Assembly: GCA_920105625.2 (NCBI GenBank)
Contig: OV050030.1
Coordinates: forward strand, 69,261,111 to 69,325,110
DNA: 64,000 bases
Direction: 5' to 3'
From: Clusia tigrina
Taxonomy: Eukaryota > Arthropoda > Insecta > Diptera > Clusiidae
Shown: piece after piece, positions 20,239 through 31,589 of the stretch
How the letters are laid out: each line of letters begins with the position of its first letter
Numbering within the stretch: position 1 is the first letter of the stretch
Translations under genes and position numbers: made by a program
The notes under the pieces: generated by a model
Databases searched by the model: none
Seen by the model: the letters and a program-made list of their open reading frames with translations, nothing else
Told to the model about the DNA's origin: nothing

Positions 20239-20556
20239 TTAATTCCTCCTTACTAGGCGTAACTCTAGGTTCTTTCTTCCAACCAGAAATGGTACCTTGA
20301 GCTTGGCCAGAGAGCGATGTAACGCATCCTCGTCGGCGGTATTTACTTTCGTTACGCTTTCAGGGTCCGACTCTTCAAAGACTCTTGCATCCTTACGCTG
20401 CAGAGTTGCTTTGTTAGTTTTGGCTGCAGCATTACAACTACTGTAAGCTACTCCTGTTACAGCAGAGGTGTGACCGCTTGCGACACAGCTTATATGCTCA
20501 CTGTGCCCGCCGGTGGTAGCAGCCTCTCTTCCGACCAATGTTTGGACTGATGTCAC
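20239..20556 (-). pseudogene. Unassigned minus-strand ORF next to LINE A
   Basis: A 105-codon frame, Ser/Thr/Ala-rich at its N-terminus, then a charged segment ending LKVPFLVGRKNLELRL. No family recognised. Its position upstream of the LINE A linker suggests a remnant of the LINE's first ORF, but this is inference. Sequence 20557-20845 after it shows no gene. Confidence 0.3.
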
Positions 20557-21075
20557 AGCTCAATTTTCTTTCCACTAAATGCTAAACTTTCGGGGATCTC
20601 TTCCCCCAACGGGGAACTCCTACCACCAGAAACCTTAATAGAAATTACCTATGCATTGGCCCGCCGTCTTCCACCGTCGAAGTCAGTTAACCACCAAGGG
20701 GAGACAGATAAGCTCATACATTGATCTTGGCTAGGCACCACATGGGGTCCATTGCCCTGTCGACACCCGCTTGGAGGGCTTTGCCAAGAGGGTTTTGCCG
20801 ACCCACTTTGAGGTGAAGTTTTTGAGTGTCTAACGTTGTTTAACTTGTTGTCGGCCTTGTGCGAAGATTATAGCACAGATAGTCTTAGGAAGGATGTAAA
20901 GAAATCCTATTTCTATTTCCTCATTAGTTCTGAGACGGGGATTAAGAATGCGATGACTTCTAACTTCAAATCGAATGTAGGGCGTAACTTTTTGTTGAAA
21001 TATATTATTATTGGGGAATGTTCTGAAGAGAGGTGGAAAAGGGGTTCCATTTATAATTACTCTTGTTTTAGGTTT

Positions 21076-21363
21076 CTAGTAAATCCAAATCAATAAGCTC
21101 TGGGATATTGCATGGGGCTGTTGCCCCGTTCGATGCTTGTGCTGACAATATAATATCTCTCTTATTGTCAGAACGCATGAACTTATACAGTTGTGTTCCT
21201 TTTGGTGTTGATAGCCCCAGTGGTTGTGTTTTGCATTGTAGTCGCCAGCAGCTAGGAAACTTGTTCCTAGTGTAGAAAAAAAACCCGAGAACTTATTTGT
21301 TAATATTCTCAACTTTGGAGGACAATACACAGAAATAGTTATGTTATCCTCCCATCCTTGCAA
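21076..21363 (-). pseudogene. Jockey endonuclease fragment (LINE D)
   Basis: AP-type endonuclease core with ITISVYCPP and FLAAGDYNAKHNHWG (catalytic D and N of the GDYNAKH motif). The C-terminal half is out of frame. It would nick target DNA for target-primed reverse transcription, but this copy is broken. Confidence 0.8.
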
Positions 21364-21790
21364 AGAAATTGATGTTCCTTGAAGGTACTATTTGCTCTAT
21401 TCTTTCATCCCAAAATATTTTATTATATTTTTGATTAAAATTCCAGTGCACGATGGCTTTACCAACGAGATGCTTTGTATCATTGAATTTATAACCTGGT
21501 ATACAAAAATTGTGCTTTTCGGTTAGATTGTATTTTAGATATGAGGTGTATCTCGATTACATTCGTGAGTAAAAAGTTATTGACTTCTAATTTATGCCAC
21601 CTTACACCGTTTGCATTCCATTGACAGATTTTCAGCACGTTCATTTCTTAGATAGTACAAGCCGATTTTAGTTTCTCATCTATTTTTGGATCATAGTTTG
21701 TGTTGAAATTATGAACTAGGTCAGGTGCGCACTTTGAAAAAAGTTTCGGGGGTGTACACATTTTTTTTTTATAGAATTATTCTATTCTAC

Positions 21791-22072
21791 TTATTCAATT
21801 TTCACTTCAACATCCCTGTGAACGTTTAGGAGAGCTAAACCATTGAACCTGTCTCCCCCGGTTTTACTTCTGAGGTATGTTTTCAGCCGTCGGAGTGACG
21901 AAAATGAACGTTCGCTTGAAGCAGTAGACACCGGTAACATTGCACCAATCAGCAGGAATCGACTAATTGTTGTAAATATCTTTGCAACACAAAAATCTAA
22001 GGATTCTATAAATGGATTAGACCAATTTGCCTGATTTACACAGTGACTGAAAATATATTTTAAAAATTGCAA
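21791..22072 (-). pseudogene. hAT transposase C-terminal dimerisation domain
   Basis: LPVSTASSERSFSSLRRLKT followed by RFNGLALLNVHRD is the diagnostic hAT C-terminal (Dimer_Tnp_hAT) motif, near the 3' end of the gene as expected. Confidence 0.9.
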
Positions 22073-22517
22073 GAAAATAAATGTATTTTGATTAATGCAA
22101 ATTTAAAAAGCAATAATTATATCATCTCCTCCACATTTTGACCTCAGCTACGAAATCTTCAGTGGAACCTTTTATATCGTTAGGCCCTTGCGACTCCAAA
22201 ACACGAACTAATGCACTTATTTGGCAAAATATTTTCAATTTTGGAGAGCAACTCGCGATACTTCAAAAATCGTTCTTGGAGTTGCTCCAGAAAATAATCC
22301 AAAAACGGTATATAAATTGAACGTCGGTAATGTTCTTTGAGCCTAACCAAACGTGGAATTTTGATTTTTACATCTACTTCTTTGGCGATTGCTTTTACTT
22401 TTTCAAAAATGGATCTAATTGATGGTTTAGCAATTTACGCTTTTCATTTTCATTCAAAATCACAGTCTAATTGATGCAAAAATTGGCTCACATTTTTAGA
22501 TAAAGCAAAAATGGGCT

Positions 22518-22724
22518 TTAGTACCCCCATAGCAATAATAAATTGGGCGTATTGATTGCATCCCACAAAGCATGGGGCTTTGATACGTCACATCTTAAGT
22601 TTTCACTATCAAGCTCTTCCAAGCCTGTACAGATCAATTGAAATATATCAAAGTATAAAGAGAGTGAATCTACCCAGCGCGTTTCGCAAAAGTTAGATCC
22701 CGAAATATCTTTGAGTTTGGGCAT
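22518..22724 (-). pseudogene. hAT transposase central fragment
   Basis: Contains NFCETRWVDSLSLYFDI, which corresponds to the CETRW region of ZMYM1/52-kDa-repressor-like hAT transposases. A short open piece between frame breaks. The bases between here and 21791-22072 hold only scattered similarity. Confidence 0.75.
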
Positions 22725-23639
22725 GATTTAAGAATGAAATCTTTGAGAACTGTGCAAGGTTTAGGGGATTTTCGCAACATATTAACGGTCTCTTTCATTG
22801 AAGCAAAGTTCCTAATTGTATTTTGCATGAGCTTGCAATGGCTCAAATCAAGCTATGATTAGCACAATGTACATAAACAGCCTCCGGATATAACTTTTGG
22901 ATGACTGCAGCACAACAGTTGAAATGTCATCTCATAGAACACGGACCACCATAACCTTTTAATAAAAATAAAAAATCAGAATAATTGTAATTCAAAATTT
23001 TGTTTTGAATTTCCAGTAACTGAACTGGGAATTCACGATGATTAAATGTTAATTCAAGATTTTAATCTAAATTTGTGGTTTTGAATTTTCAGTACTTGAA
23101 CTGAGAATTCATGACGAAACGAAATTGAAGTTAATTTAAGCTGACCTTCTAGTACTTGAACTAGAAAAGTACGAAAAAATGAGAATTCAATATATGTTCT
23201 TTAGAGTTCTAATTTGAGCTGACTATATTAAATCATTTATTACGCTTTTATACAAAATTAACATGTCAAAATCCATAACAAAACATATAATCAGCAATAC
23301 TTCAGTTCGATGCAAGTTGCGCAACATATTTGCTAGAGTAGCATATTATCATGAGACTAAAACAACAAAACAAAAGAGTCGAATTTCCATCTGCTTAATG
23401 TGCAAGAGAATTTAAATTGTTGCTTTGCAAACTGCAACAGAAAAAACAGAAATCAAAATTGCAGTATTAAAAAAAACTTTAAAAATATCGAATTAAAATA
23501 TATGTACTCGTACATTAGCAATAATATTGTTCCAAAAATAAATTTCAAATTTCACCTTGGCCAAAGTCCTCTCTCAGTTTCTGGTATTTTCCAAAATAAT
23601 CGATATACCGAATTTCAATTGAAAATTGCTCAATACCAC

Positions 23640-23880
23640 TCATATCTTTTGTTTCATCAGAAATTATTGAAAAGCATTGAGATCTATTAATACGGCTAAT
23701 GATTTTTCGTTTTATCAACTGGCCTGCTGTTTCAATAATTTCTAATAGAATGCGCCACTGATTTCCTGCTGCAGTTTCAAAAAATTTTGTATCGTGTCAT
23801 CTCCACTATCAATAGCTAAACGCAGTAGAACGCTAAAGTTGCCATCGTTTTCACCAGGCATTTCTAACGAAAGCTTTCCT
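23640..23880 (-). pseudogene. hAT transposase N-terminal part
   Basis: Minus-strand translation reads ENDGNFSVLLRLAIDSGDD and, after a frame change near 23,740, IISDETKDMSGIEQFSI. These are the GNF..LL and SDET-D motifs that precede the catalytic core in this hAT group. Stops and frameshifts interrupt it. Confidence 0.7.
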
Positions 23881-24133
23881 GTTAGGCTTAACCCCCAAAA
23901 CCCCACTCTGTGTGCTCGCCTGAACCAGCTCATACATTGTGTGGGTGTTGCTATCATTTCTTCAAAGCTCTGATGATTTGTACCGGTATCCATTTGTAGG
24001 TCGGCCCCTGACTTAAACAACTGTGCGAATGATGTACCTATGTTGGTGTATTAAATTGGCTTTTGTGGTTCTGCAATAAGAGGAATATTTGGACTAGCTT
24101 GAGTGCACTTATTCGTTAGTTCGGGGTACTTAT

Positions 24134-24418
24134 TCAAAAATTCCTGGTAAACAGGGCAACCTCTGTAATTGTCAGATGGTTACCACCGCAGTTACTGCAC
24201 ATTTTAGTAGCACGGTCAGTACGAATCTTCGTACATTTTGATGTAGAGTGTAAATCACCACAGGCAACACATGCGCTACGAAGTATGCAGTAGGATCTGG
24301 TGTGGCCGAATTCGTCGCAATTAGTACATTGTACCATTGGATCATTACGTTTGAGAGGCTCCTCAACCATAATTATGAAATGTATAATGAAACGGATGTT
24401 AACATATACAATTTGCAT
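24134..24418 (-). pseudogene. Jockey ORF1 zinc-knuckle fragment (LINE D)
   Basis: Three cysteine knuckles in order: CTNCDEFGHTRSYC, CVACGDLHSTSKC, CSNCGGNH. ORF1 of jockey LINEs binds element RNA. It matches 31590-32279 of LINE B. The N-terminal half is absent and the third knuckle runs out of frame. Confidence 0.8.
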
Positions 24419-24490
24419 CCCCTTTTTTAAACTTTTATGTTTCTGGCTCTAGCTTTACGGGGAAATCTCTTCTATTAATTATATTAATAA

Positions 24491-24522
24491 CTAGTGAACC
24501 CCCTGCACACTTCGTAGTGCGA
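24491..24522 (-). other. Helitron 3' terminus: hairpin and CTAG
   Basis: On the minus strand a CACT-ACGA-AGTG stem-loop is followed, about a dozen bases on, by the terminal CTAG and then a flanking T. This is the canonical Helitron CTRR end and its termination hairpin. Confidence 0.8.
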
Positions 24523-24582
24523 AACAAAATAGGAAAATATAAAATCAATTCAAAGTTCATTTTAATCAGTGTTAAATAGTTT

Positions 24583-25382
24583 TTATTGTAAACCTCTGTG
24601 GCACGCAGCATTTTTTGTTTTTCCACTTTCGGTGTAAATATACAAAACCGATGGTTTGCCAACACGCGAACAGACAACATACAGTTGTCCATGTGAGAAA
24701 ACTGGATACTCGAAATTAACTCCACAAATTCCTAACGATTGGCCTTGTGCCTTATTAATAGTAACCGCAAATGCAACGCAAACAGGAAACTGAAGTCGTT
24801 TAATCTTCGCCTTTGAATTTCCCATAGTAGCTTCAATTACATAAGCCATCAATGTTTTAACAGCAAGTCTTGTACCATTACACAAATGGGGTTGATAATT
24901 ATTGCGTCGCATAATGATAGTGACGCCAACTTTCAATTGGAGATTATGCGGAGGCGATCCTGGTAAATCTAACTAATTCAAAAATTCTGTTGGATAATTC
25001 ACAATATCTTGTTCGTTGATAACAGTATCCACAGACTTGTACGAAATCAAGTCGCGTGGAATCTTGGATTGTATAGCCATGTTTAATTCTCTAACATCTT
25101 TGTTCTTAGCCGCTAAAATTGCTCTATCACTCAACCATGCATGGCATTTATACTGTTGTGCTATGTTAGGGAAAACACGTTCAATCAATTCCTCTTTTGA
25201 CTGTACAATCCAGTTTCGTCAGCAGGCATCGCACCATTTCCAATTTTCATCAATTGCTTAGAGAACTTATCGGCAGATGGTTCGTTCTGCAACTGAACAC
25301 GAACGTTGGTAGTAAGATTCAATGTTTTAACAAATCTCCATAAAAACGAGGTGTGATCAAAAAGATATAAGACTTCAAGCAA
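24583..25382 (-). pseudogene. Helitron Pif1-type helicase, C-terminal half
   Basis: Three overlapping or adjacent frames (25185-25382, 24973-25188, 24583-24936) make up the C-terminal helicase. They contain RVQLQNEPSADKFS, the segment IAQQYKCHAWLSDRAILAAKN, and finally INKAQGQSLG and VVCSRVGKP (superfamily 1B motifs V and VI). The helicase unwinds DNA during rolling-circle transposition. Frame breaks separate the pieces. Confidence 0.85.
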
Positions 25383-25456
25383 GCGTTAATATCATCGGCA
25401 GCTGTCGATCTAGGAATGACGGGCAATGTTTGTCTGAAATCGCCTGACAATAAAAT

Positions 25457-26158
25457 TCATGCATCACCAAATACGCTTGAATTATCTCGAACATCTTTCA
25501 TGGTTCTTTCCAAAGCTTCAACAGATTTCTTATTCCCCATAATGCATTTATCCCAAATAATATTACTGCAACGTTTCAATAATTTCGCCGTTCCAGATGT
25601 TTTTGAAATGTTACATGTTGGAGTTTCATTAACTTGGTAATTCAATGGCAATTTTAATGCAGAATGTGCTCTCCGACCACCATCTAACAAACTAGCTGCA
25701 ATGCCAGAAGACGCCAATGCCAATGCAATTGTATTCTGGGAACGTATCATTGCAAACAACAGTGAAATTAAGAAGGTTTTTCCGGTGCCTCCATGAGCAT
25801 CCAGAAAATAGAATCCACCGGCATCATCATTGACAGTTTGCATAATAGTATCGTTCGCCTTTTTCTGCTCCGCATTCAATGTCGAAAGATTTGCTTCAAC
25901 AAAATCATTCAATTCGTTGCGATCGTATTGTTTTTCATGTTGCAGTTCTACCTCAAAAATGTCATGCATGGCACGATTAGGAGATGGCAATCCCAACTGT
26001 GCCAATGCTGTATTAACAATCGACAAACACAAATCTTCTATGCAAATCAAGGCTTCATTGTAAATTTCCGGCTCCAAATCCATTGCAGGACTACAATTTA
26101 CTTGACGCACTTGAAACAGAATATCTTCCGATAGATAGTCTTGAAATTTTGTCCACAA
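25457..26158 (-). pseudogene. Helitron Pif1-type helicase, N-terminal half
   Basis: A 233-codon frame with the Walker A motif in FLDAHGGTGKTF, then ALASSGIAASLLDGGRRAHS and CNISKTSGTAKLLKRCSNII, typical of Pif1-like helicases in Helitrons. The DEXX-box aspartate/glutamate region (expected W-DE) reads IIWDKCIM, with the glutamate changed to lysine. It begins at the internal deletion joining it to post-Rep sequence. Confidence 0.88.
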
Positions 26159-26283
26159 CTCAGATGGATTCGATTTAAAATAGATAGAGAAAATAATTGC
26201 CCCATTTGATACTGATGCATTTCAACGTCAGTAGCTCATAGTAGTATCAGTAGCTTCAAATACGGCCATATCACTACCTTTAT

Positions 26284-26738
26284 TTACATGCAAATATATT
26301 TAATGGACTTGACAGAATTGCAATATTCGACATGAATATGAGCTCTGAATACTTTCGACAATAACGGTGAATATGGCACAACCCAACGATTATCGACCTC
26401 AACGTCTTGATTCCGTACTCTTATAGTAACAGATCTACCATTATCTTCAGTTGATCGACGACGATATAATGGGTAACAAGAATTTCCAGTGACTCTGTCC
26501 GAAACCAAAGCTCTTGGATAACGTTTACTACATTTGCCATCAACCAAACATGGGAATGGTTCATGTTGAATTCTCCACGTGGACCGTGTATCATATTTTG
26601 CACAACAGTATCATATAGTTCAGGATCACTTGTTTGGTCTGGAACTTCTGCATATATCACATTATCAACTTCATCCGGTGTGATTTTATTGACCAACCAA
26701 ATTAAAATATGAGCATGTGCAAACCACGCTTTCGCCAT
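26284..26738 (-). pseudogene. Helitron segment between Rep and helicase
   Basis: Two frames (26421-26738 and 26284-26547) cover AHAHILIWLVNKITPDEVDN, AEVPDQTSDPELY, GKCSKRYPRAL and RWVVPYSPLLSKVFRAHIHV. These are conserved blocks downstream of the HUH motif in Helitron proteins. The HUH reads HAH here. The block ends at about 26,190, where a deletion removes several hundred bases before the helicase. Confidence 0.8.
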
Positions 26739-26739
26739 T

Positions 26740-27230
26740 CCACAGAATACATCCAGTTCTTGACTTCACCAAATACTTTTGATTTTACGATGAAATCCAT
26801 AAGGGTTTTTAACTTCTGCTTAAAAACACGGGCAGTGATATCATGGCGGTCGGTTGGGCTTTGGCCAGCGAATAAATTATCCTTAATGTCACTCCATTGC
26901 GGATTACACGTAAACGTTATAGATTAATCTGGTCGACCGTAATGACGCACATAAGACATTGCATCCTGCGCATAATGATGCATATAAAGTGGATGGCCTG
27001 TGTACGTTGAAGGCAAAATTATCATTTTTCCGAGATCATTAACATTACCGTCATTATTTATAGCAACACGCAAATGGATGTACTCCTCCGAACGTAATTT
27101 CTTCTGATTAAACCGTATGAAATTTAGTCAATCAGATTCAATTTTGGCGTACATGTCAACAACAAATTGATGGAAAAGTCGACAACAATGTAAAAAATGG
27201 TTAAAATCATTTTGACGCACCTTAAGACGA
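26740..27230 (-). pseudogene. Helitron Rep domain (copy 2)
   Basis: Homologous to 300-809 of copy 1 but without a long open frame; several point changes and stops. Minus-strand translation still shows NLGKMIILPSTYT-like and DRHDITARVFKQKLK-like blocks. Confidence 0.75.
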
Positions 27231-27341
27231 TATGAATAATAATTAATTGCGCTAACTTTTTTATTTGTTTCCGCTCCTAGAATGCAAATTTATGCGAAAA
27301 ATGAAATAAAACTTTTGAAAAGGAAATATAAATGAAATGCA

Positions 27342-27599
27342 CTAACCGGTAGAAGGATTGATCATTTTAATGTTAAAATGATAACCGTCTTTTCCTCGGC
27401 AAAATAACAATGAGTACTGTAATCCATCGTAGCAGCGATAAGGTTCAGACACTCGTTGCAGTTGCATATTTCTCCGATCCAACACCATGTCACGGGAATT
27501 AAATTCATTGCCCACGATTACAATAGCGACATCATCCATTGTTGGCACATTAAATCGTCTGACATGTTGGCCAGGTGGCGTTTTATCAGATCGAATCAC
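27342..27599 (-). pseudogene. Helitron transposase N-terminal fragment (RRFNVPT block), copy 2
   Basis: HVRRFNVPTMDDVAIVIVG, then NSRDMVLDRRNMQLQRVSE and GKDGYHFNIKMINPSTG. Counterpart of 988-1365, and longer at its C-terminal end. Confidence 0.82.
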
Positions 27600-27839
27600 A
27601 ATTGCATATTCATCGGATGGCTTTTGATCGATAGCAGTTTTGGCCGCACTAATTCATTTTCAGTATGGAACATGCTCTACAAACGCTCGACAATGTCTCT
27701 CTGTAAATTTAAAGAAATATTACAACGACGATCGGTTTCAACATTTGAGTTACCCACAAAGTATATTTGCAAAAATTGATAACTTTGATCAGGAAAGGGT
27801 AACAAAGATCCAAGTCGATGATAAACTTTTCACTATTAT

Positions 27840-28109
27840 TCACCTAAAAACAATGACCTTGAACGTTGGCATAAAATTTTCGCGTATAATATTTATCGCA
27901 CCGAACGAAGTCATTTGAAAACCGGAGTTATACGCTTGTATGTTTGCCAAAAAATGTTTCGAAACCGGTGTGGCACCAGTTATCAAAGAACGCAAGGGCT
28001 CCGGTGGTGGATTCAATTCAGGTAATTTAACTTGTCCGTTTGCACAACACAATCCAGGCACCTCATGTTTAAACTTAATTGCCATGCATTGACTACAAAC
28101 AGTAGTCAT
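27840..28109 (-). pseudogene. Helitron transposase extreme N-terminal fragment, copy 2
   Basis: CSQCMAIKFKHEVPGLCC, then KLPELNPPPEPLRSL, SKHFL and FQMTSFGA. Counterpart of 1476-1745, in the same frame relation to its neighbours. Confidence 0.82.
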
Positions 28110-29018
28110 TAATCCAATTGAATCCTTCGCATGAGAAACGTAATCAAAGTTTGCGCAGCCCTAACACGTGCCATGGTATTTCGAGCAGCCAAAGTATTAT
28201 TTTCACCACGCTGTTCGGTACTTTGAGAAGCTCTAGATGCTGCAGCATTTGTAGCATTACGTTTTCAACGCCCCAAATGTCTTCGTACCATATTTTGTGT
28301 TCAAAAATGTGGCAACACCAACTAAAAATGAAATTTGATTTATTTGCAAAATAAAATAAAAAAATTGAGGAATATACATACAATGTTTATAAACGCAAAA
28401 ACAATGCGAAGCGCTTTCATTCTGGAATGTACTCAATGGCACACAATAAATTACGGATCACGATCAATGCAATGAACAACTCAACCCAATCTCAATAAAT
28501 GACTTAAAATCAGTGTAATGCACCTGTATTTTCAGAAAAAAGTGTTTAAAAAATGCAATACGCATTGAAATATGTTAGTAAATTGATTGAAACAAACCAG
28601 AGTTCGTAATTGATTGCCGGACCACCAAAAAAAGACAAAAAACCAACGAAATGTATTCTAAACAGCGAAGGCAAAGGGAATATCAATAACGACACAGTGG
28701 CTTAATGAAGCATTGGAAGTCAATAACATCAATCAGCTCTGTTGTTTTATTGTTATTCTCTCTCGCTTAGAGCTGTAAACATCAAGCAGCACCGTTGTTG
28801 TTGTTGTTATTGTTATTCTCCATTGCTTAGAGTAGTTTTTTTTTGTCTACATATATTTATTTATTGTATCTTCTAAGCTTAGACTAACAATAAGTAAGCA
28901 TATCTTACAAACTAAATAATTAATAACAATACACCTTGCCAATGCTTAGTGCTTTTTAGTAATCACAATGTTATATGTTAGTTACTGTAATAAATGTTAT
29001 ATTGGTGTTTGTAAATGA

Positions 29019-30165
29019 TTAAAGGGTCGATGTTAGTTGTACTGGTGATTTCGTACGTTTTAGGCGACTTGGAACCCTATTACATGCTAGAATCCTAGCT
29101 AGATGATTTGGGTGCTCTTTGATGTTTTGCGCATATTTTAAGCTGGCGTCAAAAATTTCCTTTTTTACGAGCGGAATGTTCAAATCTTTGTGAATGTTTG
29201 TATTCTTTATAAACCAAGGAGCCCCAGTAATGGTTCTTAGAATTTTGGACTGCGCTCTTTGAATCAGTTCTATGTTAGAGTTGCTTGCGCCGCCCCACAA
29301 CTGGCTACCGTAAGTCCAAATTGGTTTTATGATGGCTTTGTACAGCAGTGTTTTATATTCTAGGCTCAACCTGGAATTTTTGTGCCTGAGCTAGTGTAGG
29401 CTATTTGCTTTCAAAGTCATTTGTTTTTTTTTTTGGCTTGGATGTGGCGCTTCCATGTCAAACGTGAGTCAAGATGAATTCCTAGGTACTTCACCTCCTT
29501 TGCTTGAATAATAGGACCATTGTTGAGTTTTATTGCTGGACATGTACCATTTTTTATAGTAAAAGTAATATGCGTACTTTTCGATTCATTAACGTCTATT
29601 CGCCAGTCAGCCAACCAATTTGTTACTATTACCAGATGATCTTCTAAGTCACGGGATGCGATTTTGGAGTTCGGATGAATGCTAAGGATAGCTGTATCGT
29701 CTGCGAAAGTTCCAATATGTCGTGTACTTTTGTGGTCAAGAGCTTTTATATTTTGTAAATAAGCCCCTCGTGCCAAACCTTGTCAAATGCCTGCGCCACA
29801 TCTAAAAAGATGGCTGAACAATATTGCTTTTTGTCGAATGCGTTTTTTATCTCGTTCACTATTCGATGTACCTGCTCTATTGTACTATGGTGTTTGCGGA
29901 AGCCAAATTGGTGAGTGGGAATAGTGCGTCTTTCGTTTATATGCGGCATTAGTTTTGCAAGAAAAGGCCTTTCTAAGAGTTTTGATAAGATAAGCAGGAG
30001 GCTAATCAGTCTATATGATGACGATTGGGAGAGGTCTTTTCCTGGCTTCGGGATTATTGAGATTACTGAAACTTTTCGGGCATTAGGAAAGTATCCTAAG
30101 CGCAACAAGCCATTAAATAGTGAACTAAGTAAGATGATGGCCGTTTGGGGCAACTCCTTGAGCAT
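29019..30165 (-). pseudogene. Jockey reverse transcriptase (LINE B), broken
   Basis: Three pieces. 29746-30165 has KVSVISIIPKPGKDLSQ, FGFRKHHSTIEQVHRI and IFLDVAQAFDKVWH (catalytic D in motif A). 29417-29776 has FADDTAIL (motif C), NESKSTHITFT and VKYLGIHLD. 29019-29369 has the thumb segment (IKPIWTYGSQLWG, IQRAQSKILRTITGAPWF). The GxPQGS motif B region that should lie between the first two is missing (deletion near 29,765), so RT activity is lost. Confidence 0.88.
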
Positions 30166-30234
30166 TTTTCCAGTAATGAGGTCGTGTCCTGGGGCTTTGT
30201 TAAGAGCAAGGTTACTAATTGCATTACTTACTTC

Positions 30235-30737
30235 TTATGTTTTTAATTTAAAAGGCGAGCATGTTCTATCTGGCGAGGGGATTAATATTAGGTTATTAGT
30301 ATTGCGAGGTGGGTTGGGGGTAAAAACATCTCTTAAATGTTCTGCGAAAACAGGTAACTTATCATCTTCGCTTCTTGCCCAGTTTCCGTTTTTTGTACGA
30401 ATCGGTAGAATTCCGCGTGTAGGTGGTTTCATTTCTCTGTGCTTTCCACAGAGAGTAGTTGGTGACGTCAGTCGGAGAAAGGTTTTGGATATATTGGTCC
30501 AGACAACGATCTGATTCTAGACGCAAGGCTTTTCTCAACTTTTCACTGGCAATAGATAACTTCCGTTTTAGGAAAGGGGGATAACTTCCGTTTTATGAAA
30601 GAGGACCTGGATTTTTGCCATTCACGACGTGTCCTCCTTTTTTCAGTAAGGAGAATATCGATTTGGGTTGAGGTTTGTGGGCGCCGGATGCTAATGCTGT
30701 TGCAGTTGTTGTCACGCTTGTGCGCAGAGTGGAGCAC
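30235..30737 (-). pseudogene. Jockey ORF2 endonuclease-RT linker fragments (LINE B)
   Basis: Two short frames (30235-30432, 30543-30737). The first has PPTRGILPIRTKNGNWARSE and FAEHLRDVFTPNP, typical of the jockey linker (single-stranded nucleic acid region before RT). The second contains a basic RRTRREWQKSR stretch that corresponds to the linker start. Confidence 0.7.
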
Positions 30738-30994
30738 AGCTAATCTTAGGGTCGAGGTAAATTGTTCCAGAAATGTTTCAATGTCCTCATTAGTTTTGAG
30801 ACATGGGTTTGGGCTGAGATGACTACTGATGTATTTTCTGTATTTCAGCCACTTAGTTTTAATGGGTGTGAAATCTAAGGTAGGGCGTATATTTTTGTTC
30901 AGATGTAATATAATAAGAGAGTGATCTGAAGAGAGGTCGTTAAGGTGTTCTACTTTGAGTTGCTCTCGTTTTAGGATTCTAGCAACTCCAAAAT

Positions 30995-31321
30995 CTATAA
31001 GGTCAGGGATCTTGCGTGGGTCTGTCGGCCAGTACGATGGTTGTCCTGAAGAGATAATATCAATCTTGGGTCAGAAAGCATGAAGTTGTATAATTTCTTT
31101 CCTTTTGGTGTTGTGAGCCGTGAACCCCAGTAAGTGTGTTTGGCATTGTAGTCGCCAGCAGCTAGAAAACTTGTTCCAAGTGTGGAGAAGAAATCTGAGA
31201 ACTGGTTACTTGTTATTTTAAATCTAGGTGGGTAGTACACAGCGGATATTGTTAAGTTATCCTCCCATCCGTCCAGAAAAATTGATGCCACTTGTAGGTA
31301 CTCGTTGCTGTATTCTTCCAT
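30995..31321 (-). pseudogene. Jockey endonuclease, C-terminal half (LINE B)
   Basis: SAVYYPPRFKITSNQFSDFF, FLAAGDYNAKHTYWGSRLT and TPKGKKLYNF are the jockey AP-endonuclease motifs (GDYNAKH carries catalytic D and N). The N-terminal part (about 31,322-31,560) has decayed and the C-terminal SDH region is out of frame. Would nick the target for reverse transcription. Confidence 0.85.
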
Positions 31322-31589
31322 AGCGAAGTGTTTTATTCTTTGTTTGATTAGGATTCCAGTGCCACCATGGGCTTTACGAGCGAGATGCTTTGTATCATAG
31401 AATTTAAAAATTTGTTGATTCTAACTTGTGCTGGCTTACACCGTTTGCATTCCATTGACAGATCTTAAGTACGTTCATTTCGGAGATAGCAGAAGCTTCA
31501 TGAGCTGGTTTTGGTTTCTCATCATTTCTTGAATCATTGTTTGTATGTGTGTGTTGTATTGTGTGAGCGTTCCTATCATTCCTTCAAAA

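Larger units (their letters stand above)
21722..23922 (-). mobile_element. hAT transposon (ZMYM1-like transposase), decayed
   Basis: Ends read CAGGTGCGCAC (left) and, reverse-complemented, CAGGCGAGCAC (right): 9 of 11 positions match, a short hAT-type inverted repeat. The flanking 8-mers are AACTAGGT (21714-21721) and AACCAGCT (23923-23930), an 8-bp target duplication with two mismatches, and the jockey sequence resumes exactly outside. Transposase remnants run on the minus strand throughout. About 2.2 kb. Confidence 0.85.
20846..24490 (-). mobile_element. Jockey-type LINE D, fragment split by a hAT element
   Basis: Matches the jockey LINE B of this window in two blocks. Block 20846-21721 parallels about 30,710-31,560 (linker and endonuclease). 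Block 23923-24490 parallels about 31,560-32,115 (ORF1 C-terminal half). The gap between them is the hAT element. Missing are the RT (3' side, lost at about 20,845) and the ORF1 N-terminus (lost at 24,490, where Helitron copy 2 ends). Confidence 0.8.
24491..28835 (-). mobile_element. Helitron family A, copy 2 (main part; 5' leader continues at 49453-50100)
   Basis: Rolling-circle transposon on the minus strand. The 3' end is canonical: minus-strand CTAG terminus (24491-24494) flanked by T, preceded by a short hairpin. The 5' part is interrupted at 28,836 by a 20.6-kb nested insertion and resumes at 49,453, as shown by Helitron copy 1, which carries the same junction uninterrupted. Coding blocks in minus order: N-terminal zinc block, RRFNVPT block, Rep, post-Rep segment, Pif1-type helicase. 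A segment between the post-Rep block and the helicase is missing near 26,190. Frameshifts are numerous. Confidence 0.9.

Noticed and set aside
29915..30514. 199-codon plus-strand ORF
   Set aside because: Antisense of the jockey LINE B RT and linker, whose minus-strand motifs are clear.
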